The notes below the pieces were generated by a model, which ran no database searches, had not been told where the DNA came from, and worked only from the letters and a program-made list of their open reading frames with translations. DNA of 37,376 nt from a virus, in IMG/VR virus record IMGVR_UViG_3300044490_000021, positions 1 through 37,376 of that record; one strand, written 5' to 3'. Below are positions 6,929 to 14,697 of this stretch, one piece after another; position 1 is the stretch's first letter; each line of letters starts with the position of its first letter. The position numbers were made by a program, and so were the translations under genes.

Positions 6929-7378
6929 ATGGCAGTTTTTACACCCGCAGGCGAGAATCCCGTGCAGGCTCAGGTTGGCAATCCTACGTTTGGTGGTAGC
7001 CCGACAGAGACCAAGAAACGAATGCTTGATTTTGCTAGCGCGCGACGCATTCCTTCGCCTGGTCAGTACCTTGTTGTCGTAAAGTCCTACACTGAGAAGA
7101 CAAGTCAAAAGGGAAATGACTACATTCAAGTTTCGTTTGCCATCGAGCAGCCTGAGGAGTACAACATGTTGACGTTGTATGACCGGCTGATGATGGTTGG
7201 TGGTGGCCTTGCGCGTACTATGAATGCGTTGATCGCACTTGGATTCGAGGTAACGGATAACTTCGAGTTCGATCCCAAGATGTTGGTTGGATGTCGCGCA
7301 TGGGTTGAGGTAATCAACCAGCCTGATGATAACGGCGTAATGCGTGCAAACATTTCCCGTTATCTTGGCAACGGCTAA
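6929..7378 (+). CDS. SSB-like (DUF669-type) single-stranded DNA-binding protein
   Basis: The protein has 149 residues, with a central beta-rich part: PGQYLVVVKSYTEKTSQKGN, then YIQVSFAI and, later, LVGCRAWVEVINQ. This strand pattern is that of the DUF669-type proteins found next to Sak4 recombinases and taken as phage SSBs. The ATG at 6929 follows AAAGGAG (6915-6921) by seven bases; the longer frame from 6893 would overlap the ATPase and lacks a ribosome binding site. Codon choice (GCG, CGC, CGT) suggests high expression, as expected for an SSB. No acidic C-terminal tip typical of bacterial SSB is present; it ends YLGNG. Confidence 0.7.
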   Translation: MAVFTPAGENPVQAQVGNPTFGGSPTETKKRMLDFASARRIPSPGQYLVVVKSYTEKTSQKGNDYIQVSFAIEQPEEYNMLTLYDRLMMVGGGLARTMNALIALGFEVTDNFEFDPKMLVGCRAWVEVINQPDDNGVMRANISRYLGNG

Positions 7379-7391
7379 CTAGGGGGAGAGC

Positions 7392-9782
7392 GTGTCGAAT
7401 GTTGCAAGTCCTAACTTCGACTTCTTCACGGCAGTCTTTCGACACGCTCCAGCAAACGCTAATACGCTTGTAAGGTGGGGTCCAGTTCAACCAGTGTTTT
7501 TCGTTCCTCTCTCCAGTCTGTTTGATGGAAGTGTTTCGGCTGGAGAGGGGAACGTGTTTTTTGGACCTGCTCTACGAAAGAGTGAGGACTCCACAAAAAG
7601 CGGCGTGCTCGGAGCGAGTGCAGCATGGTTGGATTTCGATAACGAAGAAGGATCGAATGCAATCGCGCTGCTTCCTCCAAGCATTATGGTTGCTAGCGGT
7701 GGCCCTGGGAAGTTCCATTACTATTGGTTAATGGATAGGTTTGTTAGTCCAGACCAATTGGAAAGAATCAACAAGGCCATCGCTACGCACCATAATGATC
7801 GAGGAGGAACGTGGGACTGTACTAGAATACTCAGAGTTCCTGGTAGTCAGAATCTGAAATACAATCCAGCAAGAATTGCTGAGATTAAGATGTTCGTTCC
7901 GCAGAGAGTGTATCCACCAGAAGAACTAGAGAAACTACAGGCATTCGATCCTGCAGTTCTAAGAGTTCCGGATGGACGCTCTCGTAGCGAACGAGATTTT
8001 CGTTTGGCAAAACTGCTGGCAAGTTGGGGAATGTCCGATGCATCTATCGAAGTTTCTCTACGCACGTATTCAGATAAGGCCAAAGAGGAATGGAGAACAT
8101 ATCTACCCAGAACCATCACAAGAGCGCGAGAGAGTCTTACACGTTCAGGTAAAACTCTGTCGCGTGAAGACAAGAATCTAGATGTAGCACCGAGGAAAGT
8201 CAGACACCTAGCCAACTTCTATGCAATGCCAGTAGCCTCGCTTGTTTCTTCTACTGGTTCCGATGAAGGAATAATGATGGAAGTTGGATGGGGAGAAGGC
8301 AAGCGTAGACTGCGTGCTGTTCAGAGTGACTTCGATAGCAGAAAGGCGGTGAACACATGGTTAACCAGGAATGGATTGCAGACTAGAATGTGGTTAGGAA
8401 ACGACAAGGACGCATCAGACTTCTGGGTTGCTTGTTGTGACATCATCCCAGATGAAACTGTGCTACTTGTACCACAGGCAGGGCGCCACACTTACAAGAA
8501 TGCTACTATGTTTGTGTATGGAAAAGAAAACGCCCTGTGCACTCCAGCCTGTAATAGATTGCCAGTGTTGTGGTCATCGCCAGTATCTGAACAAAGAGAA
8601 GTGTTTCTTCCCGAAACTCCAGAACTCTTGCCACAAGAAGATGCCCTTCACCTTATCAACACCACGCTAAAACTTAACGTCCCCGAAGTAATAATTCCTG
8701 CACTTGGTTGGGTAATGGCCACACCAATCAAGCCTCTAATCGAAACCTGCTACATGAGGTTTCCGTTACTGTTGCTCTTTGGGCAAAGAGGCAGTGGTAA
8801 AACTTCACTACTACGTGATGGCTTATTACCATTGATCGGTGGAGTTACTCCGCTAGGTTCGGACGTTACCCGCTTTGCACTACTGTCTGCACTCTCTTCC
8901 TACAATGCCATACCTGTTTGGCTTGGAGAGTTTCGTGCATCACTTCCAAACACTGACGAGTTGCAAACGTATCTGCGTATGGCATACGATGGTGCGAGAG
9001 AAGAGCGTGGACGCAGCAATCAAACAGTTGCTGTCTACGAAATGACAGCACCAGTCGTAGTAGATGGGGAAACCATGTTTCCAGATTCTGCTGTTAGAGA
9101 ACGGACTCTGCCAGTCAGACTTATTCAGGCTAACATCCTGAGATCTGGATACACGGTAGCAATGAAAACTCTCAGAGAGATCCATCAACTACAGCCTCTA
9201 TTCGCACGGGACTATCTGCAACATACCCTGTCTACCACGAAAGATGACGTTTCCCGCTGGATCGCACAGGGCGAAATTTTTTTCAGTGAGAGTATTCCAC
9301 AATCCAGGTTAGTAAGTGCTGCAACCACAGCATACATAGGGATCAAGTTGTTGCAGACTTACGTTCCAGTGGATCTTACTGATAAAGAGATAGTCAGTGC
9401 TATCCTCAAAACGATGGACAATGTCTACGTTCACGGACTTGGTGTGCGTACGCCAGTAGAACAGATGTTGGAGATTCTGTCGCACGCATTTCGCGCTGGC
9501 CAAACGTGGGCAATCCAGGCTTGCGAGTACAAAGAAGGCGTGTTGTGGTTTAATGTCACAACCTGTCACCACTGGATTCGTAGATTCTGGTTTGGATTAC
9601 CAGAGAAGGAAATGCTCATGCCTCAGATTGACGAGCGTGTGGGCATCTACATAGAAACTCCAAAGGTGAAGGATGGCGGCATTTACTACGGCCTTAATAT
9701 TGCAAAGGCGCAGGAGTTAGGATTAGACGTTCCAACTCCAATATCACTCACCATCAAAAGGAAAGGAGAGGTCACTCTGTGA
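7392..9782 (+). CDS. AEP-type primase fused to helicase-like ATPase
   Basis: This 796-residue protein has a RepB-like archaeo-eukaryotic primase at the N-terminus: metal-binding D81-x-D83 (AAWLDFDN), SGGPGKFHYYW at 102-112 with H109, and TRILRVPGSQNLKY at 144-157. The C-terminal half has a Walker A, GQRGSGKTS at 464-472, and a Walker B-like VWLGEF, as in phage primase-helicases. It should lay primers and unwind duplex for the polymerase encoded next, whose GTG overlaps this stop. The GTG start at 7392 follows AGGGGGAGAG. Two copies of the dispersed motif lie inside the gene (at 8521 and 9264), in opposite orientations. Confidence 0.82.
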   Translation: MSNVASPNFDFFTAVFRHAPANANTLVRWGPVQPVFFVPLSSLFDGSVSAGEGNVFFGPALRKSEDSTKSGVLGASAAWLDFDNEEGSNAIALLPPSIMVASGGPGKFHYYWLMDRFVSPDQLERINKAIATHHNDRGGTWDCTRILRVPGSQNLKYNPARIAEIKMFVPQRVYPPEELEKLQAFDPAVLRVPDGRSRSERDFRLAKLLASWGMSDASIEVSLRTYSDKAKEEWRTYLPRTITRARESLTRSGKTLSREDKNLDVAPRKVRHLANFYAMPVASLVSSTGSDEGIMMEVGWGEGKRRLRAVQSDFDSRKAVNTWLTRNGLQTRMWLGNDKDASDFWVACCDIIPDETVLLVPQAGRHTYKNATMFVYGKENALCTPACNRLPVLWSSPVSEQREVFLPETPELLPQEDALHLINTTLKLNVPEVIIPALGWVMATPIKPLIETCYMRFPLLLLFGQRGSGKTSLLRDGLLPLIGGVTPLGSDVTRFALLSALSSYNAIPVWLGEFRASLPNTDELQTYLRMAYDGAREERGRSNQTVAVYEMTAPVVVDGETMFPDSAVRERTLPVRLIQANILRSGYTVAMKTLREIHQLQPLFARDYLQHTLSTTKDDVSRWIAQGEIFFSESIPQSRLVSAATTAYIGIKLLQTYVPVDLTDKEIVSAILKTMDNVYVHGLGVRTPVEQMLEILSHAFRAGQTWAIQACEYKEGVLWFNVTTCHHWIRRFWFGLPEKEMLMPQIDERVGIYIETPKVKDGGIYYGLNIAKAQELGLDVPTPISLTIKRKGEVTL
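8521..8542 (-). repeat. Dispersed motif copy 3 (C-form on + strand)
   Basis: GAAAAGAAAA then CGCCCTGTGCAC, inside the primase-helicase gene upstream of its Walker A, read as KENALCT. It shares the GAAAAGAAA extension with copies 2 and 13. Confidence 0.8.
9264..9283 (+). repeat. Dispersed motif copy 4 (G-form)
   Basis: GCACAGGGCG, AAA, then seven T, inside the primase-helicase gene downstream of the ATPase motifs. It is read as AQGEIFF in the gene's own direction. Confidence 0.8.
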
Positions 9783-12211
9783 ACGAAGCGCTAGAGGATG
9801 AGTTGTACGAAGAGGCTACAGTAAAACCGAAACGCCCATATGCCCTTTGTCACGAATGCCCTCTGTCCGATCCTTCTCATACATACGTACCTACATACTT
9901 TCCGGCGACGGAGCCGGAGTATGTAGTTATCGGAGAAGGTCCAGGATATGAGGAAGCCAGAGTAGGCAAACCATTCGTTGGCGAATCAGGCCGCCTATTA
10001 CGTGCAGTATTCAAGATGAATAACAAGGATCTTGATAACTGCCTAGTCACTAACTCTACAGGCTGCCTTCCCAAGAATGCTACTAAAGCACAACTTGAAC
10101 GTGCTGTTTGGTGTTGCAAACCAGCACTTGATGCAGACTTGAGATTGGGTTCGCCACGAGCGCCGAGAATATTACTTGGCGCACACGCGCACAAGTCTGC
10201 GGGCATGGAAGATTACTACCACTGGGAGAGAAAAGGCGAACAAGATCCACCAAGGATGCGCGATTACATATCGCTTCCACATCCTGCATACATACTTCGT
10301 AGTCCTGGCATGGGAGTTCATTTCGTAAACGGAATGTACAAGGCATTGTCTGCTCCATCTTACGATGATGGTGATCCAGAAATGTCATTGCACCACGATG
10401 AAAAAAATCTTCCCCCTGTGCACAGCGAGGTTTTCGAGCGAGCACGGGACATCGTGATAGACTTAGAAACTACTGGCCTTTACTGGATTGAGGACATTCC
10501 ACTGTGGGTAGGTATTGGGTACAGAAATAGGATTGGTGAGATTGAAACCATAATCCTTGACGGCAAAGCCATGATGGAAAACGAAGCCATGATGGAATGG
10601 ATTGCAGATTTCGTGGACACCTACAAGGAGAAGATCGGTGGTTTCAATATCAAGTTCGATATGCTTTTCCTCTCCCAATACTATGAGGTAGGCCTCAATA
10701 GTTTCAGTTGGGATGCAATGCTGGAAGTGAATGCACTGAACGAATATTGGTTCCGTGACTTGAAGAACCTGGCTACTTACTTCTGTAATGCAGGATCTTA
10801 CGAAAAGGAACTATCGAGGTATGTGGAAAGGAAGTCGGATGGATACAAAGACGTTCCAGAGGATGTGCTTACTAGGTATCTATCACGTGACTTGAAGTAC
10901 ACACTTGAAGTACACGAAGCGCTAAGGAACTGGTTGGGAGAAAGGCATGAGCGTTTCAATCAGCAATTTCAAATTCCAGTATGTAGGGAATTGGCAGTAA
11001 TGGAGTTTGTTGGTGTGGCTGTTGACGTAGACAAACTCCGTGAACTCGAAGAAGCATTGATCAAGGAAGCAGAGAGCATCAAGGAAAGTATCCAAAGGCT
11101 ATCACAAGATATAATAAGTAATCCAAACAGTCCAAAGCAAGTGGCTGCCTACCTGTATGACACACTGCATGCGCCAGCATGTGCTATCTATGGATATGGT
11201 GTACGAAGCACAGCAGAGCCAGTCCTTGAAGCATTACCTGAAAGTTTCAAGAACATGCCAGTGATAAGGAAGATACTGGAATTCCGTGGGATCAGTAAGA
11301 TACTTTCATCCTACGTACTTAATGTATATCCTCGTGTCTACTGGGACTCGCTTAGTAGGTGTCACCGTGTTCATCCTGACTGGGATCAGACTGCTGCTAT
11401 TACAGGCAGAATGTCTGCCCACCATCCAGCCGTGCAAACTATTCCACGTGCTGGAGAAGAGGGAACATGGACATCTAAGATTCGTGCTTGCTACACAGCA
11501 GCACCAGATAATGTGCTATGTAGCGTGGACGGAAGCCAGTGGGAACTTCGTGTTGCAGCAGCAGAAAGTGGGGATGAGTTTCTACTTAATGCATATGCAA
11601 ACGGGAAGGATATACATGGTGAAGTTACATCAGCGATGTTCGGCCCTGGATGGAATAAGGAACAGAGAGCCAACACCAAGCGGTTTGTATTCTCTTGGAT
11701 ATACGGTGGGTCTGAGCAATCTAGTGCAGCTGTGTTTGAACTTCCGAGAGATACAATCCGCATATATGTCGACCGATTCAACCAGTCTTTGCATGGACTG
11801 GTTGAATACAGAAAGCGTGTGCACGAGGAAGGTAAAACGCGCGGCTACATCGAAACCAGACTAGGACGTCGCTGTCACTTCCTGCTTATAACTTCTGCTA
11901 ACGAAGACGCAGTACGGAAAGGAACATTAAACTATCCAATACAAGGTGCAGCAAGCGATCTAACTTGTCTTGCTCTTGTGGACTGCGCTCCAAAACTCAG
12001 AAGGATTGGAGCGCGAGTGGTGATGTTGGTACATGATAGCATTGTCTTTGAAGCACCGAAATCTCTAGCAGAGAAGGCATGCAAGATCGTTGCGGATTCC
12101 TTGGAGCGTTGCTCCGCCAAAGTCTATCCAGAACTTCCGTGGGTAGCAGAAGCAGAAGTTGGTCCTAACTGGGCAGAGTCGGAGAAGGTGAAATTGTGCG
12201 GGGACAAATAA
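9779..12211 (+). CDS. Uracil-DNA glycosylase fused to family A DNA polymerase
   Basis: The 810-residue protein joins two enzymes. Residues 20-195 are a family 4-like Fe-S uracil-DNA glycosylase: C24, C27, C96 and C112 for the cluster, GEGPGYEEA and GKPFVGESG at 52-71, and LPHPAYILR at 167-174. Residues 225-390 are a 3'-5' exonuclease with D228 and E230 (IDLETTGL), FNIKFD and YLSRD. The polymerase follows: D584 in motif A (DGSQWELR), K634 in motif B (NTKRFVFSWIYGG), and HDS with D753 in motif C, where HDE is more usual. The GTG start follows AAAGGAGAGG and overlaps the primase stop. Motif copy 5 lies at 207-215, in the linker between glycosylase and exonuclease. The fusion would couple uracil removal to synthesis; this is inference. 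Confidence 0.88.
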   Translation: MNEALEDELYEEATVKPKRPYALCHECPLSDPSHTYVPTYFPATEPEYVVIGEGPGYEEARVGKPFVGESGRLLRAVFKMNNKDLDNCLVTNSTGCLPKNATKAQLERAVWCCKPALDADLRLGSPRAPRILLGAHAHKSAGMEDYYHWERKGEQDPPRMRDYISLPHPAYILRSPGMGVHFVNGMYKALSAPSYDDGDPEMSLHHDEKNLPPVHSEVFERARDIVIDLETTGLYWIEDIPLWVGIGYRNRIGEIETIILDGKAMMENEAMMEWIADFVDTYKEKIGGFNIKFDMLFLSQYYEVGLNSFSWDAMLEVNALNEYWFRDLKNLATYFCNAGSYEKELSRYVERKSDGYKDVPEDVLTRYLSRDLKYTLEVHEALRNWLGERHERFNQQFQIPVCRELAVMEFVGVAVDVDKLRELEEALIKEAESIKESIQRLSQDIISNPNSPKQVAAYLYDTLHAPACAIYGYGVRSTAEPVLEALPESFKNMPVIRKILEFRGISKILSSYVLNVYPRVYWDSLSRCHRVHPDWDQTAAITGRMSAHHPAVQTIPRAGEEGTWTSKIRACYTAAPDNVLCSVDGSQWELRVAAAESGDEFLLNAYANGKDIHGEVTSAMFGPGWNKEQRANTKRFVFSWIYGGSEQSSAAVFELPRDTIRIYVDRFNQSLHGLVEYRKRVHEEGKTRGYIETRLGRRCHFLLITSANEDAVRKGTLNYPIQGAASDLTCLALVDCAPKLRRIGARVVMLVHDSIVFEAPKSLAEKACKIVADSLERCSAKVYPELPWVAEAEVGPNWAESEKVKLCGDK
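10401..10423 (-). repeat. Dispersed motif copy 5 (C-form on + strand)
   Basis: Seven A, TCTT, then CCCCCTGTGCAC. It is read as KNLPPVH in the linker between the glycosylase and exonuclease domains of the polymerase. Confidence 0.8.
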
Positions 12212-12735
12212 GCTTCCACATCATACCAGACATCCGTGCTGGTCTCAATGCAAGAAACGAATTAGGGGAAGAACTGTGGTCCCTCATTCGTATGCAGTAC
12301 CTGAAAGAAAACCCGAAGTGTAGTTACTGTGATGCGGATGGAGAAGAACTGCATGAGGAGTGGCGATTCGATGTTGCAAAAACCCAAGCAACACAGGTAC
12401 TCCTCGACGTGCGTATCTTGTGCAAGAAGTGCCATCTTGCTACTCACATACTTCGTTCTTCTGCTGCGCTTTCGGAGCGGGAGTATCAAGAAATTATCGA
12501 GCATATCATGCATGTAAACGGGTGGTCCGCAACACGTATAGATAAAGAAATCAAAGACGCTCTGGATTGCTACTACTGGTTAAAGAATCAACTGAAAGGA
12601 GTAACCACATGGAAACTTGATTACGCTTTGCTGATTCCTAAGATCGCTATAGCCAGGACTTTCGTTTCGGCAATAAGAAAGTGCATGCGCCACAATCCCC
12701 CAAGGAAAGTAGTATGGCCAAAGAAAAAGAAGTAG
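12196..12735 (+). CDS. HNH-like zinc protein, 179 aa
   Basis: C42-x2-C45 (CSYC), then H53 (ELHEEW) and C76-x2-C79-H80-x3-H84 (CKKCHLATH) form a treble-clef zinc site like that of HNH endonucleases. The canonical His-Asn-His triplet is incomplete, so catalysis is uncertain. The C-terminal half is helical, with a basic end (WPKKKK). The GTG start at 12196 overlaps the polymerase gene by 16 bases, with GGAGAAGG upstream. It may be a DNA-processing or binding factor of the replication module. A homing HNH origin is possible, but it sits in frame within the operon without disturbing neighbours. Confidence 0.65.
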   Translation: MRGQISFHIIPDIRAGLNARNELGEELWSLIRMQYLKENPKCSYCDADGEELHEEWRFDVAKTQATQVLLDVRILCKKCHLATHILRSSAALSEREYQEIIEHIMHVNGWSATRIDKEIKDALDCYYWLKNQLKGVTTWKLDYALLIPKIAIARTFVSAIRKCMRHNPPRKVVWPKKKK

Positions 12736-12923
12736 ACTATCTTTGGTGTGCTAAGTGCAATCGCACACGTCCTGTAGTTAATACCAAGGACGGATCGAAG
12801 TGCTCAATCTGTGGTTCCCTTCTAGGGAGAAAGGATTCGAGATATGCTAAATATGGCAAACCAAGCACGTATAGTGGATGTGGCAGCATACATGGCAAGC
12901 AGAGGAAAGTTCGCTATCCCTAA
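12714..12923 (+). CDS. Small zinc-ribbon protein, 69 aa
   Basis: C12-x2-C15 (WCAKC) and C30-x2-C33 (CSIC) define a zinc ribbon in the first 35 residues; the rest is basic (RYAKYGK, GKQRKVRYP). ATG at 12714 has AAGGAAAG upstream, which a longer in-frame start at 12681 lacks. The last 80 bases overlap the MazG-like gene in another frame, an unusually long overlap here. The tail may therefore be shaped by the second frame, or one of the two starts is wrong. The ribbon itself lies outside the overlap and looks genuine. The function is unknown. Confidence 0.6.
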   Translation: MAKEKEVDYLWCAKCNRTRPVVNTKDGSKCSICGSLLGRKDSRYAKYGKPSTYSGCGSIHGKQRKVRYP

Positions 12924-13377
12924 TGCGGATGAAGCAGCCAAGTTTATGGTAACGGAAGTAGCGGAAGTGATAGACGTAATCATGCGGAAAGATCCAAAAT
13001 TCACGCGCAACAATCCGAACAAAGACGACTGGAAATACGTAGACGAACTAGGAAAGGAACTGGCGGATGTGGTTTACATGGCGTTCCTGTGTGCGAACGC
13101 AGAAGGAATTGATCTTGCTGCGTACCTGAATAGCCAGATAGTAAGACGCGCACAAAAGCATCTTGGCAATGATGGTGCTATGGTGGCCGGATCGCTACTG
13201 GAAGCAGACACGCTGAGGATTGCAGAAGATAAATCCTTTATCTCTTATCTGCTTACGCAACCCAGGTGGATGAACCCAGCGGATGAGGACTCACTAAGGC
13301 TAAAAGGAATAATGCAGCGGTTTCTTTCTTACGCACTGAAGGATCCAGCAGATGCCACAGCATCCGACGAATGTTAA
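12844..13377 (+). CDS. MazG-like nucleotide pyrophosphohydrolase
   Basis: The all-alpha NTP pyrophosphatase signature is visible: E38-x2-E41 (VTEVAEVID) and E72-x2-D75 (KELADVVY), the metal ligands of MazG-like enzymes, in the first 110 residues. These enzymes hydrolyse nucleoside triphosphates to monophosphates and either clean the nucleotide pool or lower alarmone levels during phage growth. The remaining 70 residues have no clear motif. ATG at 12844 follows AAAGGA by eight bases; a second ATG at 12853 is also possible. It is followed, with overlap, by a second likely nucleotide-metabolism protein. The substrate cannot be told from sequence. Confidence 0.75.
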   Translation: MLNMANQARIVDVAAYMASRGKFAIPNADEAAKFMVTEVAEVIDVIMRKDPKFTRNNPNKDDWKYVDELGKELADVVYMAFLCANAEGIDLAAYLNSQIVRRAQKHLGNDGAMVAGSLLEADTLRIAEDKSFISYLLTQPRWMNPADEDSLRLKGIMQRFLSYALKDPADATASDEC

Positions 13378-13771
13378 CTGGTCTCTCTTAATGGGAAAGA
13401 GTGGGGACATGTCCACAGAGAAAGCGTTAGTTTCTAACTTTCTCTATGTGATGTATCCACTCTTCTGCAAGAAGCATCATTCCTACGGACCACACAATAT
13501 ATCAGTGTTCGGAGAACAAGGTGTGTATATACGAATGTGGGACAAGATGCAACGCATTCGTAGATACATGAATGATGAAGATGTTGCCAACCTTCTTAAG
13601 GACGAGAAGATCGAAGACACACTAATGGACATCGCAATCTATGCAATGATTGCAATTCTGGTACGCCACGGTGACTGGCCCAAGTATCCATCTTCACTAC
13701 GTATGCGCCTTGAGAATTGGATTTTACAAACTCGATTGCTCAGGCGCTTGTATCTCTTGATGAAGGCGTAA
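13352..13771 (+). CDS. Nmad1/DUF1599-like protein
   Basis: The 139-residue helical protein contains HHSYGPHNISVFG, MWDKMQRIRRYM and KIEDTLMDIAIYAMIAI. These match in order the DYG, DKxxRL and DtlxDxanYa stretches of the DUF1599 / Nucleotide modification associated domain 1 family. That family is related to MazG helices and is predicted to act in phage nucleotide modification. I chose ATG at 13352 because GAAGGA lies about eight bases upstream; ATG at 13409 is an alternative that would keep the domain. It is the last gene of the + strand operon, and its stop abuts the convergent terminator. Confidence 0.65.
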   Translation: MPQHPTNVNWSLLMGKSGDMSTEKALVSNFLYVMYPLFCKKHHSYGPHNISVFGEQGVYIRMWDKMQRIRRYMNDEDVANLLKDEKIEDTLMDIAIYAMIAILVRHGDWPKYPSSLRMRLENWILQTRLLRRLYLLMKA

Positions 13772-13774
13772 GCG

Positions 13775-13828
13775 AAAAAAAACGCCCTGTGCACCGCAGC
13801 GACGCGGGAGCGCACAGGGCGTTTTTTT
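13775..13828. terminator. Bidirectional terminator made of motif copies 6 and 7
   Basis: Eight A then CGCCCTGTGC (13775-13792), and GCACAGGGCG then seven T (13812-13828), give a perfect 17-bp inverted repeat with a 19-base loop. A-run and T-run on either side make it an intrinsic terminator in both directions. It lies exactly between the convergent ends of the two arms (13771 and 13834). This is the clearest case of the dispersed motif having a recognisable job. Confidence 0.9.
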
Positions 13829-13833
13829 CTTTT

Positions 13834-14151
13834 CTACTCTGACATTGTAGGTGTCTTAGTAGTACGGACTCTCCTCGTAGTCTTTGTTTCCACTGGTGGT
13901 TCTGTCCTCGCACATTGTGCAACCTTATCCTCAAGCGACGACATTCTTGCATCGAGACTGGTCGCCAGTGTTTCTAGACTCTTGCACAACCTATCTGTGC
14001 TGTCCTTAACACCGATAGCGTAGATATTGACCAGTTGGTCTACGATGCTTTTGGAGAGAATGTCCCCCTCCAGAAAGGCACGAGTAAACCACAACAGCAC
14101 ACCTATGACTCCGAGGTTGCTGATTACTTGCGCCAGCTCGACTATAGTCAT
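13834..14151 (-). CDS. Membrane-anchored coiled-coil protein, possible holin/lysis accessory
   Basis: The protein has 105 residues with one hydrophobic segment near the N-terminus (about 8-25, VISNLGVIGVLLWF). A long helical part with heptad-like Leu spacing follows (RLCKSLETLATSLDARMSSL), then a basic Thr-rich tail. This plan is seen in several phage holin or lysis-regulating proteins, but many unrelated small membrane proteins share it. No ribosome binding site precedes the ATG; the upstream gene stops six bases before, so translation may rely on reinitiation. It is the last gene of the - strand arm, next to the terminator. Confidence 0.6.
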   Translation of the reverse strand: MTIVELAQVISNLGVIGVLLWFTRAFLEGDILSKSIVDQLVNIYAIGVKDSTDRLCKSLETLATSLDARMSSLEDKVAQCARTEPPVETKTTRRVRTTKTPTMSE

Positions 14152-14157
14152 AGGTGA

Positions 14158-14688
14158 TTACGGTTTGTACGGTCTGTAGTTTAGAAGAACGCCTAGGTAC
14201 GTAGGGGTGTAGTAGAAAGTTCTCGTAGTGGCAGTGGTACCCGTAAACGCCTTAACCTGGATCCTGTAATACTTACCGACGATCGGTGTAGTAGTCATGT
14301 ACTCCATCCTGCCTACAGTACCACTGGAGTTTACGTTGGCGTTCAGTGTAGTTGTTACCCAGTTGACGTTATCAATGCTGTGTTGCAAGAACAACCCAAT
14401 TGTGTAGTACTGAGCTGCCCATACATTAGCATTTGCTACAAAGTAAAGATCAGCAACATTGTACTGTGGCATATCTTGATTCTGCCATAGGTGTGAAGTG
14501 TAGTTAGTGATAAGAGTGGCTACTCCGTTAATCGTGTTGTTGGTGGTGGCACCAGTATATACATCTATGTATTCGTGGATTGAAGGTTTGTCCTCTACCT
14601 GAGCCTGAATGGCCCCTAGACTTCCTAGAGTGGCAGTCAGAATTATAGCCGCGCCAACTATGGAAGCCAGAACTAGCAGTTTCCTCAT
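14158..14688 (-). CDS. Exported or membrane-anchored protein, 176 aa
   Basis: Residues 1-30 form a signal-like segment (MRKLLVLASIVGAAIILTAT, then an AIQAQ end). After it comes about 145 residues of Thr, Asn and Tyr-rich beta-type sequence with no recognised domain. AGGAGG precedes the ATG by about six bases. It follows the similarly organised 14698 gene, and both mature parts are Thr/Tyr-rich, so they may be a functional pair at the host envelope or virion surface. Superinfection exclusion, lysis or adhesion are possible; the sequence does not decide. Confidence 0.65.
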   Translation of the reverse strand: MRKLLVLASIVGAAIILTATLGSLGAIQAQVEDKPSIHEYIDVYTGATTNNTINGVATLITNYTSHLWQNQDMPQYNVADLYFVANANVWAAQYYTIGLFLQHSIDNVNWVTTTLNANVNSSGTVGRMEYMTTTPIVGKYYRIQVKAFTGTTATTRTFYYTPTYLGVLLNYRPYKP

Positions 14689-14697
14689 TGTTTCCTC

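Noticed and set aside
11286-11864. 192-codon + strand frame inside the polymerase gene
   Set aside because: It lies out of frame across polymerase motifs A and B, which are plainly coding in the other frame.
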